64,000 nucleotides of DNA, from positions 261,991,863-262,055,862 of the forward strand of contig CP136064.1 of the NCBI GenBank assembly GCA_032622095.1, read 5' to 3'. The translations under genes and the position numbers were made by a program. The stretch comes from Siphonodentalium dalli. Taxonomy: Eukaryota; Mollusca; Scaphopoda; Gadilida; Siphonodentaliidae. The notes under the pieces are model-generated. The model saw nothing but the letters and a program-made list of their open reading frames with translations, did not search any database and had not been told where the DNA came from. Shown here in pieces: positions 1-10,921 of this stretch; within the stretch, counting starts at the first letter, position 1, and every line of letters starts with the position of its first letter.

Positions 1-532
1 ATTAAATATACATGTATCAACACGTGATGGTTCTATTAAATATACATGCAGGAACACTTGATTGTCCTATTAAATATACAGGTAGGAACATTGGTGGTCC
101 TATTAAATCTACATGTACGAACACTTGATGGTCCTATTAAATTTACATGCACGAACACTTGGTGGTCCTATTAAATATACATGTATGACCATTTGATGGT
201 CCTATTACATATGCATATATGAGCGCTTGATGGTCCTATTAAATATACATGTAGGAAGACTTGATTGTCCTCATAAATATACATGTAACAACACTTTGTG
301 GTTCTATTAAATATACATATATGAATACTTGATGGTCCTATTACATATATATGTATGGACACTTGGTGGTCCTATTAAATATACATGTACGAATACTTGA
401 CGGTCCTATTATATACGTATGAATACTTGATGGTCCTATTATATATACATTTATGGACACTTGGTGGTCTTATTAAATATACATATACGAACACTTGATG
501 GTCCTATTAAATATACACATATGAAAACTTGT
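1..532. repeat. Minisatellite, about 35-bp unit, about 15 copies
   Basis: The stretch is a head-to-tail array whose unit contains CTATTAAATATACATGTA followed by GAACACTTGATGGTC, with scattered substitutions and small indels. It runs off the left edge of the window, so its full size is unknown. Small open frames here are translations of the repeat and are not genes. Confidence 0.9.
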
Positions 533-559
533 TGTTGGGGTTTAATTGTTATTTCATCA

Positions 560-1149
560 GCTGGACTTCGTCAAGTAGAGATGAAATTTTTTGAAGCTCT
601 GCACTTTATTAGCCTATCATAGTGGCCATTATATCACGCTTTCGCCCGTAGAGATAATAATCTACCAATCTGCGAACTTGTGTCATGCTGTGACAGTGCA
701 AGTAATAAGCTTCTAGCATTGTAATATCGAATCATGTTCAAAATTATTTTGCTTGTATTCAAATCTCGTAATAACATGTCACCATTGTATATACAGGATA
801 TGATCAAAGACAGAAATGTGTGTACATATGGATTACGATCTGATAGCAGTATGCTTTTGTACACTCCTTTCAACAAACAGAAAACGTTTGGCGATAGGGC
901 ATTTTCATTTGCAGGTCCACATCTATGGAATAGCATTCCACCTCACTTGAAAATATTTACTGATTTAAATATGTTTAAGACCGGCCTCAAAACATATCTC
1001 TTTGATGTAGCATTTAATTCCTAGATATATGTGCATGTACATGTATTATGCTGATTAGGCAATGAGCTCGATGTAATGTAAAGCGCCGTTGAATATGTAC
1101 TCATAATATTGAGCGCTATACAAATTAATTATTGTATTGTATTGTATTG
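560..1149 (+). mobile_element. 5'-truncated CR1/L2-type non-LTR retrotransposon 3' end
   Basis: The segment holds the C-terminal end of a reverse-transcriptase ORF, then a short 3' UTR with the GCGCTATACAAATTAATT motif and a terminal (ATTGT)n tail. That arrangement is typical of CR1/L2-group LINEs. The 5' part is missing, as expected for an incomplete reverse-transcription product. The upstream boundary is approximate. A TIR transposon begins 2 bp after the tail. Confidence 0.8.
684..1024 (+). pseudogene. Reverse transcriptase C-terminal fragment (LINE ORF2)
   Basis: The last approximately 110 codons resemble the C-terminal extension of LINE reverse transcriptases. Visible motifs are YRIMFKI, KTFGDRAFSFAGPHLWNSIP and FKTGLKTYLFD. 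An in-frame TAA interrupts the motif upstream of YRIMFKI, and the polymerase catalytic motifs are absent, so no functional enzyme is encoded. The downstream stop sits just before the LINE 3' UTR. This is transposon-derived sequence, not a host gene. Confidence 0.8.
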
Positions 1150-1714
1150 TAATGGCGCGTCCACATGACGGGCAAGATAATATCAGGTATGCCCCATGTG
1201 ACTTACTTGACCAATGAAACAAATAATACAGGAAATATCCGATGGAGGCAGCCGATGGAGGCAGTGCACTGGTATGTTGGCGTCGGTGGACGGTATGTGT
1301 TCACCATGATTGGTGGTTATCGGTATCCGTTAAATAATCTCAAAAGGATTCGATGGTAACCGTTCACGCACTCGAGTTATGATCAATCACATATTATCGT
1401 CTGTTTCAACAACTGACTTCGTAATTCCATTTTAGATGAGTTGACAAAATCGCTGAAGTATTATATGGATATGTGTGTCGGGATGTATATCTATGGAGAA
1501 TGTTCATGTTGGATGTTCAACTGCAATCCCCCCTTGAACCAGGCCCAACTACTAAGATCACATAATTAAATTTGCACCCCTCCCCTCGGCTTTGAATAGC
1601 CCATCTGGTACCTTACATGCCTTGTTTTTTAACGTGAATTTTTACTGAACACCGGGGAGGGAGGGAACTGCAGGATACTTCAAACAACTATTTTGACTAA
1701 AAGTATTAGAAACG

Positions 1715-1990
1715 TAAATGTTGGTCTAAAACAACAAATTCCACATCCATTACTGGTTGGAAAATCAGACTACCAGAACAATCTCAACTCATTGTTGGTG
1801 TGAAATTTCCAACTAACATTTTGTCAGGTTTGAAATTTCCAACTAGTGAAAACTTTGACCATAGTTGGGAGGGGTCCCATGTCCACACATGTATATTTGG
1901 TAATGTACTATACACCACAACCCCACAAATCTACAACTCTAGAAAACTTCATATGGGGTCTCAGTGGGGATGGGGTAATCCGATTGCCAC
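1715..1990 (+). repeat. Dispersed repeat family R1, copy 1
   Basis: This segment shares ordered blocks, including ACTGGTTGGAAAATCA, GAAATTTCCAACTA and AACCCCACAA-like sequence, with copies at 25340-25560 (same strand) and 27720-27970 (opposite strand). The copies are diverged. No coding capacity is seen. Confidence 0.6.
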
Positions 1991-2312
1991 AAAATCATAA
2001 TAATTTTTGTCATCCCACATAAGCATGTACTATGAAATTATAACAGGCGTGAACCTATATTTCCAAATAACGCGACCACTTTATCATATATAGAAGGTTT
2101 TTATGCATGAGAGCAGCAACGTGGCTTCAGGTCGGTGGGTGCCTTATCCCACCCGACTACGGTAATATATGTTGAGTTATGTTATGAATTGCCAATATCG
2201 ACTATAGGTTGTTTACCGAACGCAATTCACTTGAATCACCACGACTAATAATGTTGTAATTGAGATCAATCAACGCTATCTAAACCGCCGAGTTTTCACG
2301 AGCGTAATCTTT

Positions 2313-2375
2313 GCAGCAAGAAAATATCAGGGTACAATTGTACCTGATATTTTCTTGCAGATATTTTCTTGCAGC
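2313..2375. repeat. Hairpin near right end of the TIR element
   Basis: An almost perfect inverted repeat, GCAAGAAAATATCAGG paired with CCTGATATTTTCTTGC around a GTACAATTGTAC centre, is followed by a partial direct copy (AGATATTTTCTTGCAG). It belongs to the subterminal structure of the 1152-2393 element. Confidence 0.75.
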
Positions 2376-2439
2376 TTCATGTGGACGCGCCATTACTAAC
2401 TCTTCATTAATGATGTGTTTTACTGAAAGTGAATTTCCC

Positions 2440-2640
2440 AAACTCGAAATTGCACGATTTAAGGTACTGTGCTGTACTGAATTTCTCTCGGTTAATTAAT
2501 TCAATGTTTATTGCGATATTGGCTCACTGAAGTCACAGATACGCATGCAGTCTCGAGCTGGGACCACCTCCTACTGTTAAGTAGATTATTGGTGAACGAG
2601 TATTAACAAAGAAATATATTGCCATCCTTGTCAGTTCAAT
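2440..2640 (+). repeat. Dispersed repeat family R2, copy 1
   Basis: It shares GGTTAATTAATTCA, TGTTTATTGC, CGAG-TGGGAC and AAAGAAATATAT blocks in the same order with 33590-33735. Function and class are unknown. Confidence 0.55.
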
Positions 2641-4484
2641 GGTATACAGTTCTCTGTCAGAAGGGGTCAGAACATAAACAAGTTCCCAGGTTTTGTACTG
2701 GTGGAATTTGATCACAGCGGGCATAACTGTAGCATAGACGTTCATGGCATGGTCTGCGTGGGCATTTACCTCGCTCTGTGTTGCACTTGTTGTTGGAATA
2801 ATGTCACTGACTAATTATCTAAACTATTGACATGGCTAACCTCAAGCAATTGAGCTGATACCTGTTGATTGACCCCAGTATGTATTAACCACATGCACTT
2901 AGTTCCCCATGAATGGTTTGTAATTGTCCACGTAAGGGTCGAGTTGATTGTCCTAATTTCGTCGATGTTATGATTTGATCTTCGCGAACTGACTGTCGTT
3001 GTTTGTCTGACACCGGCAATTATGCAGGAATTCTGCCAATTTTGTCTTCTTGATAGTATACTAATGTTAGAATTTTATCAATTTCATTTATAATGCGTAA
3101 TAATTTTTGACAAAGTCTCTCGCTGAATACGTTCGCTATACAATGGCCTTGGTAGATTATCATCGATGAGTTGCACGATTCAACGCACTCGGAGTACTGT
3201 TCAATGATAGCGCAATTTTCTTGAGTCATAAATGTGTTCCTGAAGATATTGTACCAACGAAGAAAGGGTGATAATTTCTGTGGCAATTGTCAGCGCATCC
3301 GCACACAATCATACTTAAACGTTGGGTGCTAGTGTACGGCAAATTACAAATCACAATATATTTACTGTCGTGCGAATTGGCGCTGTCGCCTTCAAGAAAG
3401 AAACAACTTTGTAGCCCAAAAATCGGCACATACTGTGGGTTTTTTTCGATAAATGTCAACAAACGAGATAAATACGATCGACTGACTACATTTAAGATGA
3501 ACTAACTTGTAATCCGCGACCCCCTGGTAGTTATTCGCTACAATGGAATGTGCTGAAATGAAGTCAGGCCAGTGTTTTTAAGGAGATCAATTGCTGCAGC
3601 TTGACTTGAAATTTATTTGATATCTATAATATACAAAAGGGGTTAGGGCTATTTTTTTTGCAACTTATTAAGCCCTTCCTTGATGCTCCCGGAACTCCTA
3701 TATAATTCAAATAAGGAGGGTGGTAATTGCTCCACTGCACGGGTTACATATTTGGCTCCTCTCTATTTACATTTCAATGTTACCTTCATATTATAGATGT
3801 TGGTCAACGAATATAAGCATCAATACAATATCTTTGTTCATATTTTTTTCTTTATTAATGAAAAATATTGTTGTTTTCCTTTTCCAATAAATTTAGTTAT
3901 GATCATAAACTTGTGAGCATGAAATATATTCATCTATAAATAAATACTCATCTATATAAATATTTGATTCCCTAAATTGTTCTTATCATTTCTGCAGATA
4001 TGGGATCATGGATCCCATTTGTTGATTCAAGGGGGTGGGTTTCAGCAATGCAACTCTTTTGCAGTTATCAAACGGCCAGGTCCGCTGCATCCTGAACAAA
4101 CGTCAGTTGTTTAAATTGGACATACATTTAGATTAATGGGTTGGTTCTTGAATTTGCATGGAGTTACCCTACAAAAACAAGTGACATACTTTTGCGTATG
4201 GATGGCAGCGACCATAAACGTTACTAGAATAGTCCAACATGCTCTCGATATGGAGCGCTGTGGTGTTGTGAGGGGTGGGTCGTCAACATGTTTGTTAAAT
4301 ATTCGCCGAAACAAACGTGCGTAGCTGCCAATAATTTCACCAGCAATGGCCTTACCACATCATTCATGCACTGGGGTTATAATGGCCTTCCTATTTTCAA
4401 TTCAGGCCTGTAATCAGATAACACCATGTCCACATCGTGATGTCCGTTCAACGCGCCGTTTGAATGTACTGTGTGCATGCATAA
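2640..4484. other. Intergenic or upstream intronic DNA, no gene seen
   Basis: AT-rich sequence with only short, mutually overlapping open frames on both strands and no recognisable protein motif or RNA gene. The missing N-terminal SLC5 exons were looked for here and not recognised. Confidence 0.5.
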
Positions 4485-4688
4485 ATGGCACAAATTGCGA
4501 ACGAGGCATTCATTCTGTCCAAAATGTCATCATTTGAGATCGCACCCGTAGTAGAGTCTGTTAATGTGGACAACGAAACAACATGTGAGATATGCGGATT
4601 TAAAACTAAATACAAGTATAACCGGAAGATACATAAATCAAGACGTCATGGAACCATGTCGCCAAGTGTGCTACAGCAACCACACTAG
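4485..4688 (+). CDS. Hypothetical 67-residue ORF with one C2H2 zinc finger
   Basis: An ATG-initiated frame of 67 codons contains a well-formed finger, CEICGFKTKYKY followed by NRKIHKSRRH, which fits C-x2-C-x12-H-x4-H. The finger occupies about residues 35-56, with a serine-rich tail after it. A single finger with no introns or neighbouring exons is short for a transcription factor. It may be an exon fragment, a retrocopy remnant or a piece of a transposon-encoded protein. No promoter or splice sites were recognised, and expression is unknown. Confidence 0.3.
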   Translation: MAQIANEAFILSKMSSFEIAPVVESVNVDNETTCEICGFKTKYKYNRKIHKSRRHGTMSPSVLQQPH

Positions 4689-4759
4689 ACACAAGGTCAG
4701 AAAAACACAATGTGTGTACATGATGGAATAATAATCGGAAGATTATAAGTGGAATCAGT

Positions 4760-5318
4760 TTATATTTTTATAGTCGAAAAAGGGAGATAGCTCCGTCAAA
4801 AATCACCAGATCTGAACCACATTCAAAGTTGACTTGAACAATGTGATGGATATTCCTGATGCCAAGTTTAGTTGGGATTAGTTGATATTAACTGGAATTA
4901 TCCGGACAACACCAAACTGGCAATGTATTGGTCTGAAAAGGACTATAGCTCTAATACAAATCATCTACCCGGAACGATATTGGAACTCGACCTCAATAAT
5001 ATAATGTTTATCACTCATGCCTAGTTTCGTTCCGATCGGATATTATTCACCGGAGTTATTATCCGGACAACAAGAACATAGCAATTTCTAAGTGAAAAAA
5101 GAGTCACAAATCAGAGAAAAAGATCATCGGAGTAGAAACATAATTGAAATTAACATCAATAATGTATTTGTCATTCCTCATGCGAAGTGTCGTTTCGATC
5201 GCATAATTTGAACTGGAGTTAACAGCCTGGGAAGAAATCGGACTGACACACTAACGGACGCGTGAACGAACTGACGCCGCTGATTACAATAGTTCTCCGA
5301 AATTATTGTGGGGGGGGG
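4760..5318. repeat. Three diverged about 165-bp repeat units, interspersed element
   Basis: Three successive segments begin with an AAAAAGGGAGATAGCTC-like or GGACTATAGCTC-like box and carry internal ATTCCTGATGCCAAGT/CACTCATGCCTAGT/CATTCCTCATGCGAAGT boxes. The first two end with TTATCCGGACAAC. The block closes with an ACGGACGCG-like motif and a run of 11 G. Repeats of this general style are abundant in marine invertebrate genomes. No ORF. Confidence 0.6.
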
Positions 5319-7260
5319 GGTAAATAATAATAAATATATAAGTGAGGTTTTATCACAAAGAAATATGCTTTGCATTTTCACTTTCTCTCCTTATGCAGCC
5401 AACTTATAGTTTTAAATTGAACATCTGCTTGCTCCTTGTATCGAACTACATGCATAATGCAGATGTTACAATGATGACATTTATAATGACACCAAGACAT
5501 AATTCACATAGTTTGCAGCACATTTTATTTTATATTTATTATAAAACCATTGTTGACGTGCAGTTACGAACCAGTGCTGGTGTGTGAAGTCAGACTTGGT
5601 GTACACTAAGATTGACTTCGAGCATTAGTAAATGGGAGGTATATAATCGTTAATGCTCATTTCAATGTTTGGAGTATCGGGCAAATATGTATCATAACCA
5701 TCGCCAAATATGATAGTTTGTGTTAAATTGCATAGAGGACATTCATATGTATCATGCGAACTAGAGTTATGATAGATAGCCCCATCTGGTGTGATTTTAA
5801 AGCTAAAAAACAAGTCACCATTGAATTGGCATACACGTGGTGTTCCAATGAGCTGGAAAGCAACAAAATGACGCAATCGTATCTATAATGATGTCTAATG
5901 ATACGACTCCCATTTTGACCCAATTATTTGCCTACAATTGGCAGATATTGTGTTGGGCTTGCAATATGCCGTACAGTAACAAAACATGCGAAGTGCAATT
6001 TGCACGACTGTGCTCCTGCAATTCGCCGTACACCAAATACTTATGTCTATCGCCAATAATTTTAACAAACAACCGAAAAACTCATGTTTGGTGCTATATA
6101 AGTCATTGTGGACCTTTATTACGTCATGTGCATATCAATATGTAAACACACAGACGTTTTAGATATAAGGAAAGCGGTGTTTATCAGACCAAGTTGCAGA
6201 CGATCCGTATAATTTAACCTAATAATCGTGATTTCTGAGGACGTAATTTATATCCAGAATGTATAGATAGTATATCTTAGAAGTATATTGTACTCTACTA
6301 TTATTCAGAGGGATTTTATCTTGTTGTTGTGTCATAGTTTTTAACAATCACGAATATTCGGTAAAAATATCGGCATATTGTGTCAACAAATGAAATTTTC
6401 CTGCATAATTTCCGGTGTCGGATATACACAGTGGTTATGATAGAGCAATTTTTGTCGAACCGAAATTCTGCGGTGAGATGTACGAATCTTGTGTGTTATA
6501 CCCATGTGTATCCAGTTGATATGGACACGGCGAGATGTAGGAATCTTGTTTTTTTATATACTAGTATACAAATGGGTATCCAGGCAATATGCATGCACTA
6601 AGATCGTCGGAGCTTGGGTATTATAGGTCAGCACGACGTGGATGCATGTGTTATTAGAATAAAGGTGCGTTTTCATTCACTGTCTATGTAACTACACCAG
6701 AAATCGAAATGCCGAAAGCGAAAACAAATCCAAAATGAAAAGAGCGTATATATAGTGCCACCGTTGACAAGTGGCCCAACAGCAACAATGGCAATATATA
6801 ATTCGTTAATCTTTATGTCAATCTAACTCCCGTGGTTAGCAAATGCTGATCCTATCAAACAATCATGTCATCGTGAACAATGGGAGGCATTGGAAACATG
6901 CACAATGGCAAAATACACAGACAATAGTTCGCGTGTGTATTGCTGATGTATATGGCGTAGATACACGCGTGGGTATAACACACAAGCTTCGCTCTTCGCC
7001 GCTGGTTTAATGTCACACATATAATGGTGTTTCCTTTATTCACATGAGACCCTTAAAGATACGGATGGCCCGGCTCGCACAAGTGTGTATTGTGGATAAT
7101 ATCGTATTAATACTATCGTACTATACTGTTAGTATATTCTTGAGGAAAGTTTCGTAATTTGGTAAATTTTATTTCTAAATTATAACCTATAAAGAAGGCC
7201 ATGGATCCGCGCTTTAACGATATAACGGGGACATTTAGAGTAATATTATTTGAGAAACTC
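5319..7260. other. Non-coding DNA, no supported gene
   Basis: Nothing convincing was found. The minus strand at 5625-5876 has an 83-codon frame with a CPLC motif and an acceptor-like CTTTCCAG in its 5' part. It lacks recognisable family features and is left uncalled. Copies of a TGTGTGTTATACCCA motif lie inverted at 6487 and about 6980. Confidence 0.5.
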
Positions 7261-7279
7261 CAGACGGTGTGACTAATTA

Positions 7280-9045
7280 CCGACCGGGACCGCCCGGGAC
7301 CACCCGAGACGCACGGGGTTACCCGGGCGCCCCCACGGAACCGTGGACGCTATATCTAAATGTTATAAGGTAGCTGCACACCACCTGAGGACAACCTAGC
7401 AAATTATACTCGCTCGCTCGTCTCCGGTCGGTGTTATTAACCGCTCAAATGCCGATATTGGCAAAGAGATCCCGGGGGTGCCAGGGTGTCTTAGTGTGGT
7501 TTTGATGATCCTCGGTAGTGCAATACCACCTGAGTGTGATTTCCAAATATTGACTCGTTGACGCGCCCACGGCCGATGTTATTAACCCCTCAAAATCCGG
7601 TAAAATATCACAAACAAAAAGAGCCCGGGAGAGGTCGGGACCGCCCGGGAGAGCGCCCCCATGGGCACATGGAGACTATATATCGGCGTTCTAAGGTAGT
7701 GAAAAAAACTACCTGAGGGCAACCTAGAAAATTGTACTCGCTCGCTCGTCTCCGGCCGGTGTTATTAACCCCGAAATGCCAATATTTGTTAAGAGAGCCA
7801 GGGTGTCTTCGTGTGTTTTCGGACAGTGTATTTTGATGATGCGCGGTAGTGCAATAACACCTGAGTGTGACATACAGATATTGACTTGCTGACGCAAACT
7901 ATCTAAACCACTAACAAAAATGGAAACTCCGAAATATCGACCGAACAACGCGAATGGAAAATTTGCCTAACATGAAAACATTCCTTTATAGAAACAAGCG
8001 CTCGTGTTTAACACATTCCACTCACCGACAACACCCACCAAGCGGGACCCAGCGTAAAAACCGACCCATCACTGGCTTAATAGGGTGGGATGCAAGGAAC
8101 TTTAGCCCCACAAGTGGTCAAATTAGCTCTCATCGAGTTGGGACGGGCATATACCCACATATGTTCGGCCCGCTTGCCGCTCTGGGATCTCCCGGCTGGT
8201 TCCAGCCCCCGGGCTCTTTTTGCTATGCGGTATTTTATCGGATTTTGAGCGGTTAATAACATCGGTCGTGGATACGTCAGTCAATATTTGGAAGTGACAC
8301 TAAGGTAGTATTGCACTTCTGCGCATCACCAAATGATATTGTCCGAAAACACACGAAGACACACGGGCTTCCCTATGCTCTCTTAGCCAATATCAGCATT
8401 TGTGGGGTTAGTAACACCGACCGGAGACAGCGAGCGAGTAAAATTTTCTAGGTTGCCCCCAGGTGGTATGTCGTTACCTAATAACGTCGAGATATAGTGT
8501 CCACGGGCCCATGGGGGCTCCCGGGCTTCCCCGGGCGGTCCCGGTCTCTCCCTGGCTCTTTTTGTTTACACGGTATGTTACCGGACTTTGATGGGGCAAT
8601 AACATCGTCCGTGGACGCGTCAGTATTTGAATATCAGACTCAGGTGGTATTGCACTATCGAGCATCATCAAAATATACTGTCTGAAACCACACGAAGACA
8701 TCCGGCCTCTCCCGGGCTTTCTTAGCCAATATCGGCATTTGCGGGGTTAATAACACCGGCCTTGGACGCATCAGCGAGTCAATATTTGGATGTCACAACT
8801 AAGGTGGTATTGCGCCACTGGGCATCGTCAAAATATACTGTCCGAAACCACACGAAGACACCCGGGCTAACCGGGATCTCTTAACCAATATTGGCATTTG
8901 CGGGGTTAATAACACCGGCCGAAGATGAGCAATCCAGTAAAATTTTCTAGGTTGCCCTCAGGTAGTATGCTGCTACCTTATAACGTCGAAATATAGCGTC
9001 CACGGGTCCATGGGGGCGGTCCCGGGTGGTCTCGGTGGTTACAAT
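7280..9045. mobile_element. Composite foldback (inverted-repeat) cluster, about 1.8 kb
   Basis: The left half contains two direct units of about 350 bp with GC-rich CCCGGGA boxes, a CTCGCTCGCTCGTCTCCGG box and GGTGTTATTAAC boxes. The right half (from about 8180) contains the same boxes in reverse complement in three partial units. The outer ends also match as inverted copies (GGGACCGCCCGGGACCACCC at left against GGGCGGTCCCGGGTGGTC at right). An unrelated spacer occupies about 7930-8180. No transposase is visible, so it is best described as a foldback element or a nest of related inverted units. Confidence 0.7.
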
Positions 9046-9437
9046 TGTAATTCGTACGATATACATTTATTGCAATGTTTCGAGATTGACATGCGGCTTC
9101 GGTGAATATTAACTTCCTCGAAACAATGCAAGTGTTTCATTATATGATCTACCAATGTTATCAAGCCCATTAGGCCTGAAATATCTTACTGACCCGTGTA
9201 TATATGTACATGGATCCATCGAATGCCAAACAATGCGATTCAACCGGGCAAAATTTAACACAGGGGTTTATATCAACCAACAATTCCTATTAATAAATCA
9301 TGACGTGACATGAGCTTGTGATTAACCCATCATCGCTTAATTATTTTACTGCACTCGTTAAATTTACATTAAATAACCCGGTGCTACTCAAACATATTAA
9401 CACAAGATGTGTGAGAGTAATTTATATTATATTTCAG

Positions 9438-9489
9438 ATGTCATATACGGGAATTGTTATATTTGGCACAGCCACAGCCATGAAAACAG
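9438..9489 (+). CDS. SLC5-like symporter, exon 1 of those visible
   Basis: The exon encodes MSYTGIVIFGTATAMKT plus 1 nt, matching the SLC5A8 helix LYTGIVIYAPALALN at about residue 141. It is preceded by TATATTTCAG and followed by a GTCGGT donor. The frame continues without a break into the next exon (phase 1 joins two bases). The apparent Met at the start is internal to the protein and is not a translation start. The family consensus APALALN is altered to GTATAMK, which is unusual but keeps the small-residue character. Confidence 0.8.
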
Positions 9490-9534
9490 GTCGGTGTGTT
9501 TTATATATTTAAACATATTTCATTTTTAATTTCA

Positions 9535-9860
9535 TTAATACACTCTTAGAACATACTGTCGGTTTGACGGTGTCTGACCGCCTTAATCCGACGGTCCCGT
9601 ACTGTTTCATCAGTTGTATGATGAATTACACTGTTAGAAAAAAATACCGTCGTTTCAACGGTCTGACAGCGCGCAACATCGCTGCCAACATTTGTCCGTT
9701 AAACATACGGTCAGAGTGTAGCATGTTCCACGGTATAAAACCGTTTAAGTAACGGGCAGACCGTAACCAATAACTGTCATACCGTTGTATTTTTTACGGT
9801 TCAGCACCTTTTAATTAATATCAAGACCGTAACTAATAAATGTCAGACCAATGGTATTTT
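9535..9860. repeat. ACGGTC-rich TIR-like repeat
   Basis: Sequence rich in GACGGT/ACCGTC boxes, with two copies of the terminal-looking motif ACACT(G/C)TTAGAA (9540 and about 9628). An inverted version, TTCTAACAGTGT, lies at about 12268-12280 beside matching ACGGTC blocks. These could be the two ends of a 2.6-2.7 kb element, or separate copies of a small MITE family. Confidence 0.5.
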
Positions 9861-10456
9861 TAATGGGTCAACACCAATTTTTTGCTCTTAATTTGCTAAT
9901 TTACCATAGAATTAGCCAGGTTCCCATGGTGACAATATGATTTACCGGTAGGCATTACGATTCATATGTTTTTGAATGGTCGAAACTATTATTATTCGTA
10001 ACTGAAAAATACATCTTAGTTCTAATGTTATGATCATAACTTTGATGAAATGTAAATCATCAATGCAGTTTGCAGAGGATCAAGCTTGTTATCTGCCTCG
10101 TAGAATTTAATCCGGAAAAGGCTGCACACGCGTAATGTGTTCGCCTTTCACTAACTACTGTATAAACATGGCTGTAAATAACAAACGATACTAGTAATAG
10201 CTGATAAGCCAACCCATCACTATTCAGTTATGAGTATTACTAATTTCGACCATTCTAAAATATGAATCGGCATGCCCTTTTAAGCCATAAAAAGAACAAA
10301 GCTACATGTTTCACAGTTAAAACTCAAATTTGTGTATATGTAAAATTAAAATATCTTAATGGCATACTTTTTGGTAACATGTAGGGCGTGAAATTGTCCA
10401 GTCACTTGTAAACACAGTTTTTGTTTTAACAGGTGAATCCGTACATCATGACAATA

Positions 10457-10921
10457 CAGTACCAGTCAAAGGAAGTGGTATTTTTAGGCGCACCTTTATT
10501 GCGATATTGAGCGTGCTTAATTTAGAAAAATGCGTGATTATAGCACACTACCAAAAATCTGTCGCGCTTATTATTGCAATATTGAACGCAAAATATTGCG
10601 ATACTAAGCGCATATAATACTGTGCATATAGTGTACATATAGTGTACATATATCATTTACAACTATAATTATATACATATCTAAAATATTGTCTCTATTT
10701 ATACAATAAACAATATAGAGGAATCAATAATTTGAATTAAACGTCACAATTTTGAGCGCAAGATGTCGCAATATTAAGCGCAAAATATTGAGATATTAAG
10801 CGCAAAATATTACAATAATATCACAAGCGACATGCTTATACGCGTTTCCACTTTCAATATTATTGCGATATTGGGCGCGAAAATAGCGTGCTTAATATAC
10901 CACTTCTTTTGACTGGTACTG
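10457..10921. mobile_element. Tc1/mariner-like MITE in the left palindrome arm
   Basis: The terminal inverted repeats are CAGTACCAGTCAAAGGAAGT at the left and ACTTCTTTTGACTGGTACTG at the right, flanked by TA on both sides (10455-10456 and 10922-10923). CAGT-starting ends with TA duplication are characteristic of Tc1-type elements. The interior is built from repeated GCGATATTGAGCGC-like motifs and has no transposase frame. The right arm of the palindrome carries the equivalent empty site as TATA. Confidence 0.85.

Larger units (their letters stand above)
1152..2393. mobile_element. Non-autonomous TIR element, 1.24 kb, TA target duplication
   Basis: The ends are inverted copies: ATGGCGCGTCCACATGA at the left and its complement at the right. 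Further inward inverted similarity (GCAAGA-AATATCAGG) continues the match. TA dinucleotides flank both ends (1150-1151 and 2394-2395), as expected for a Tc1/mariner-like or other TA-targeting element. No transposase reading frame is visible. The interior carries a copy of a dispersed repeat at 1715-1990. Confidence 0.7.

Noticed and set aside
734-1024. Host protein-coding gene
   Set aside because: The sequence is the C-terminal end of a LINE reverse transcriptase, followed by the LINE 3' tail.
1-9437. Upstream N-terminal SLC5 exons
   Set aside because: Looked for motifs such as YEYLELRF and SEVYRFG and found none flanked by splice sites. They may lie further upstream.
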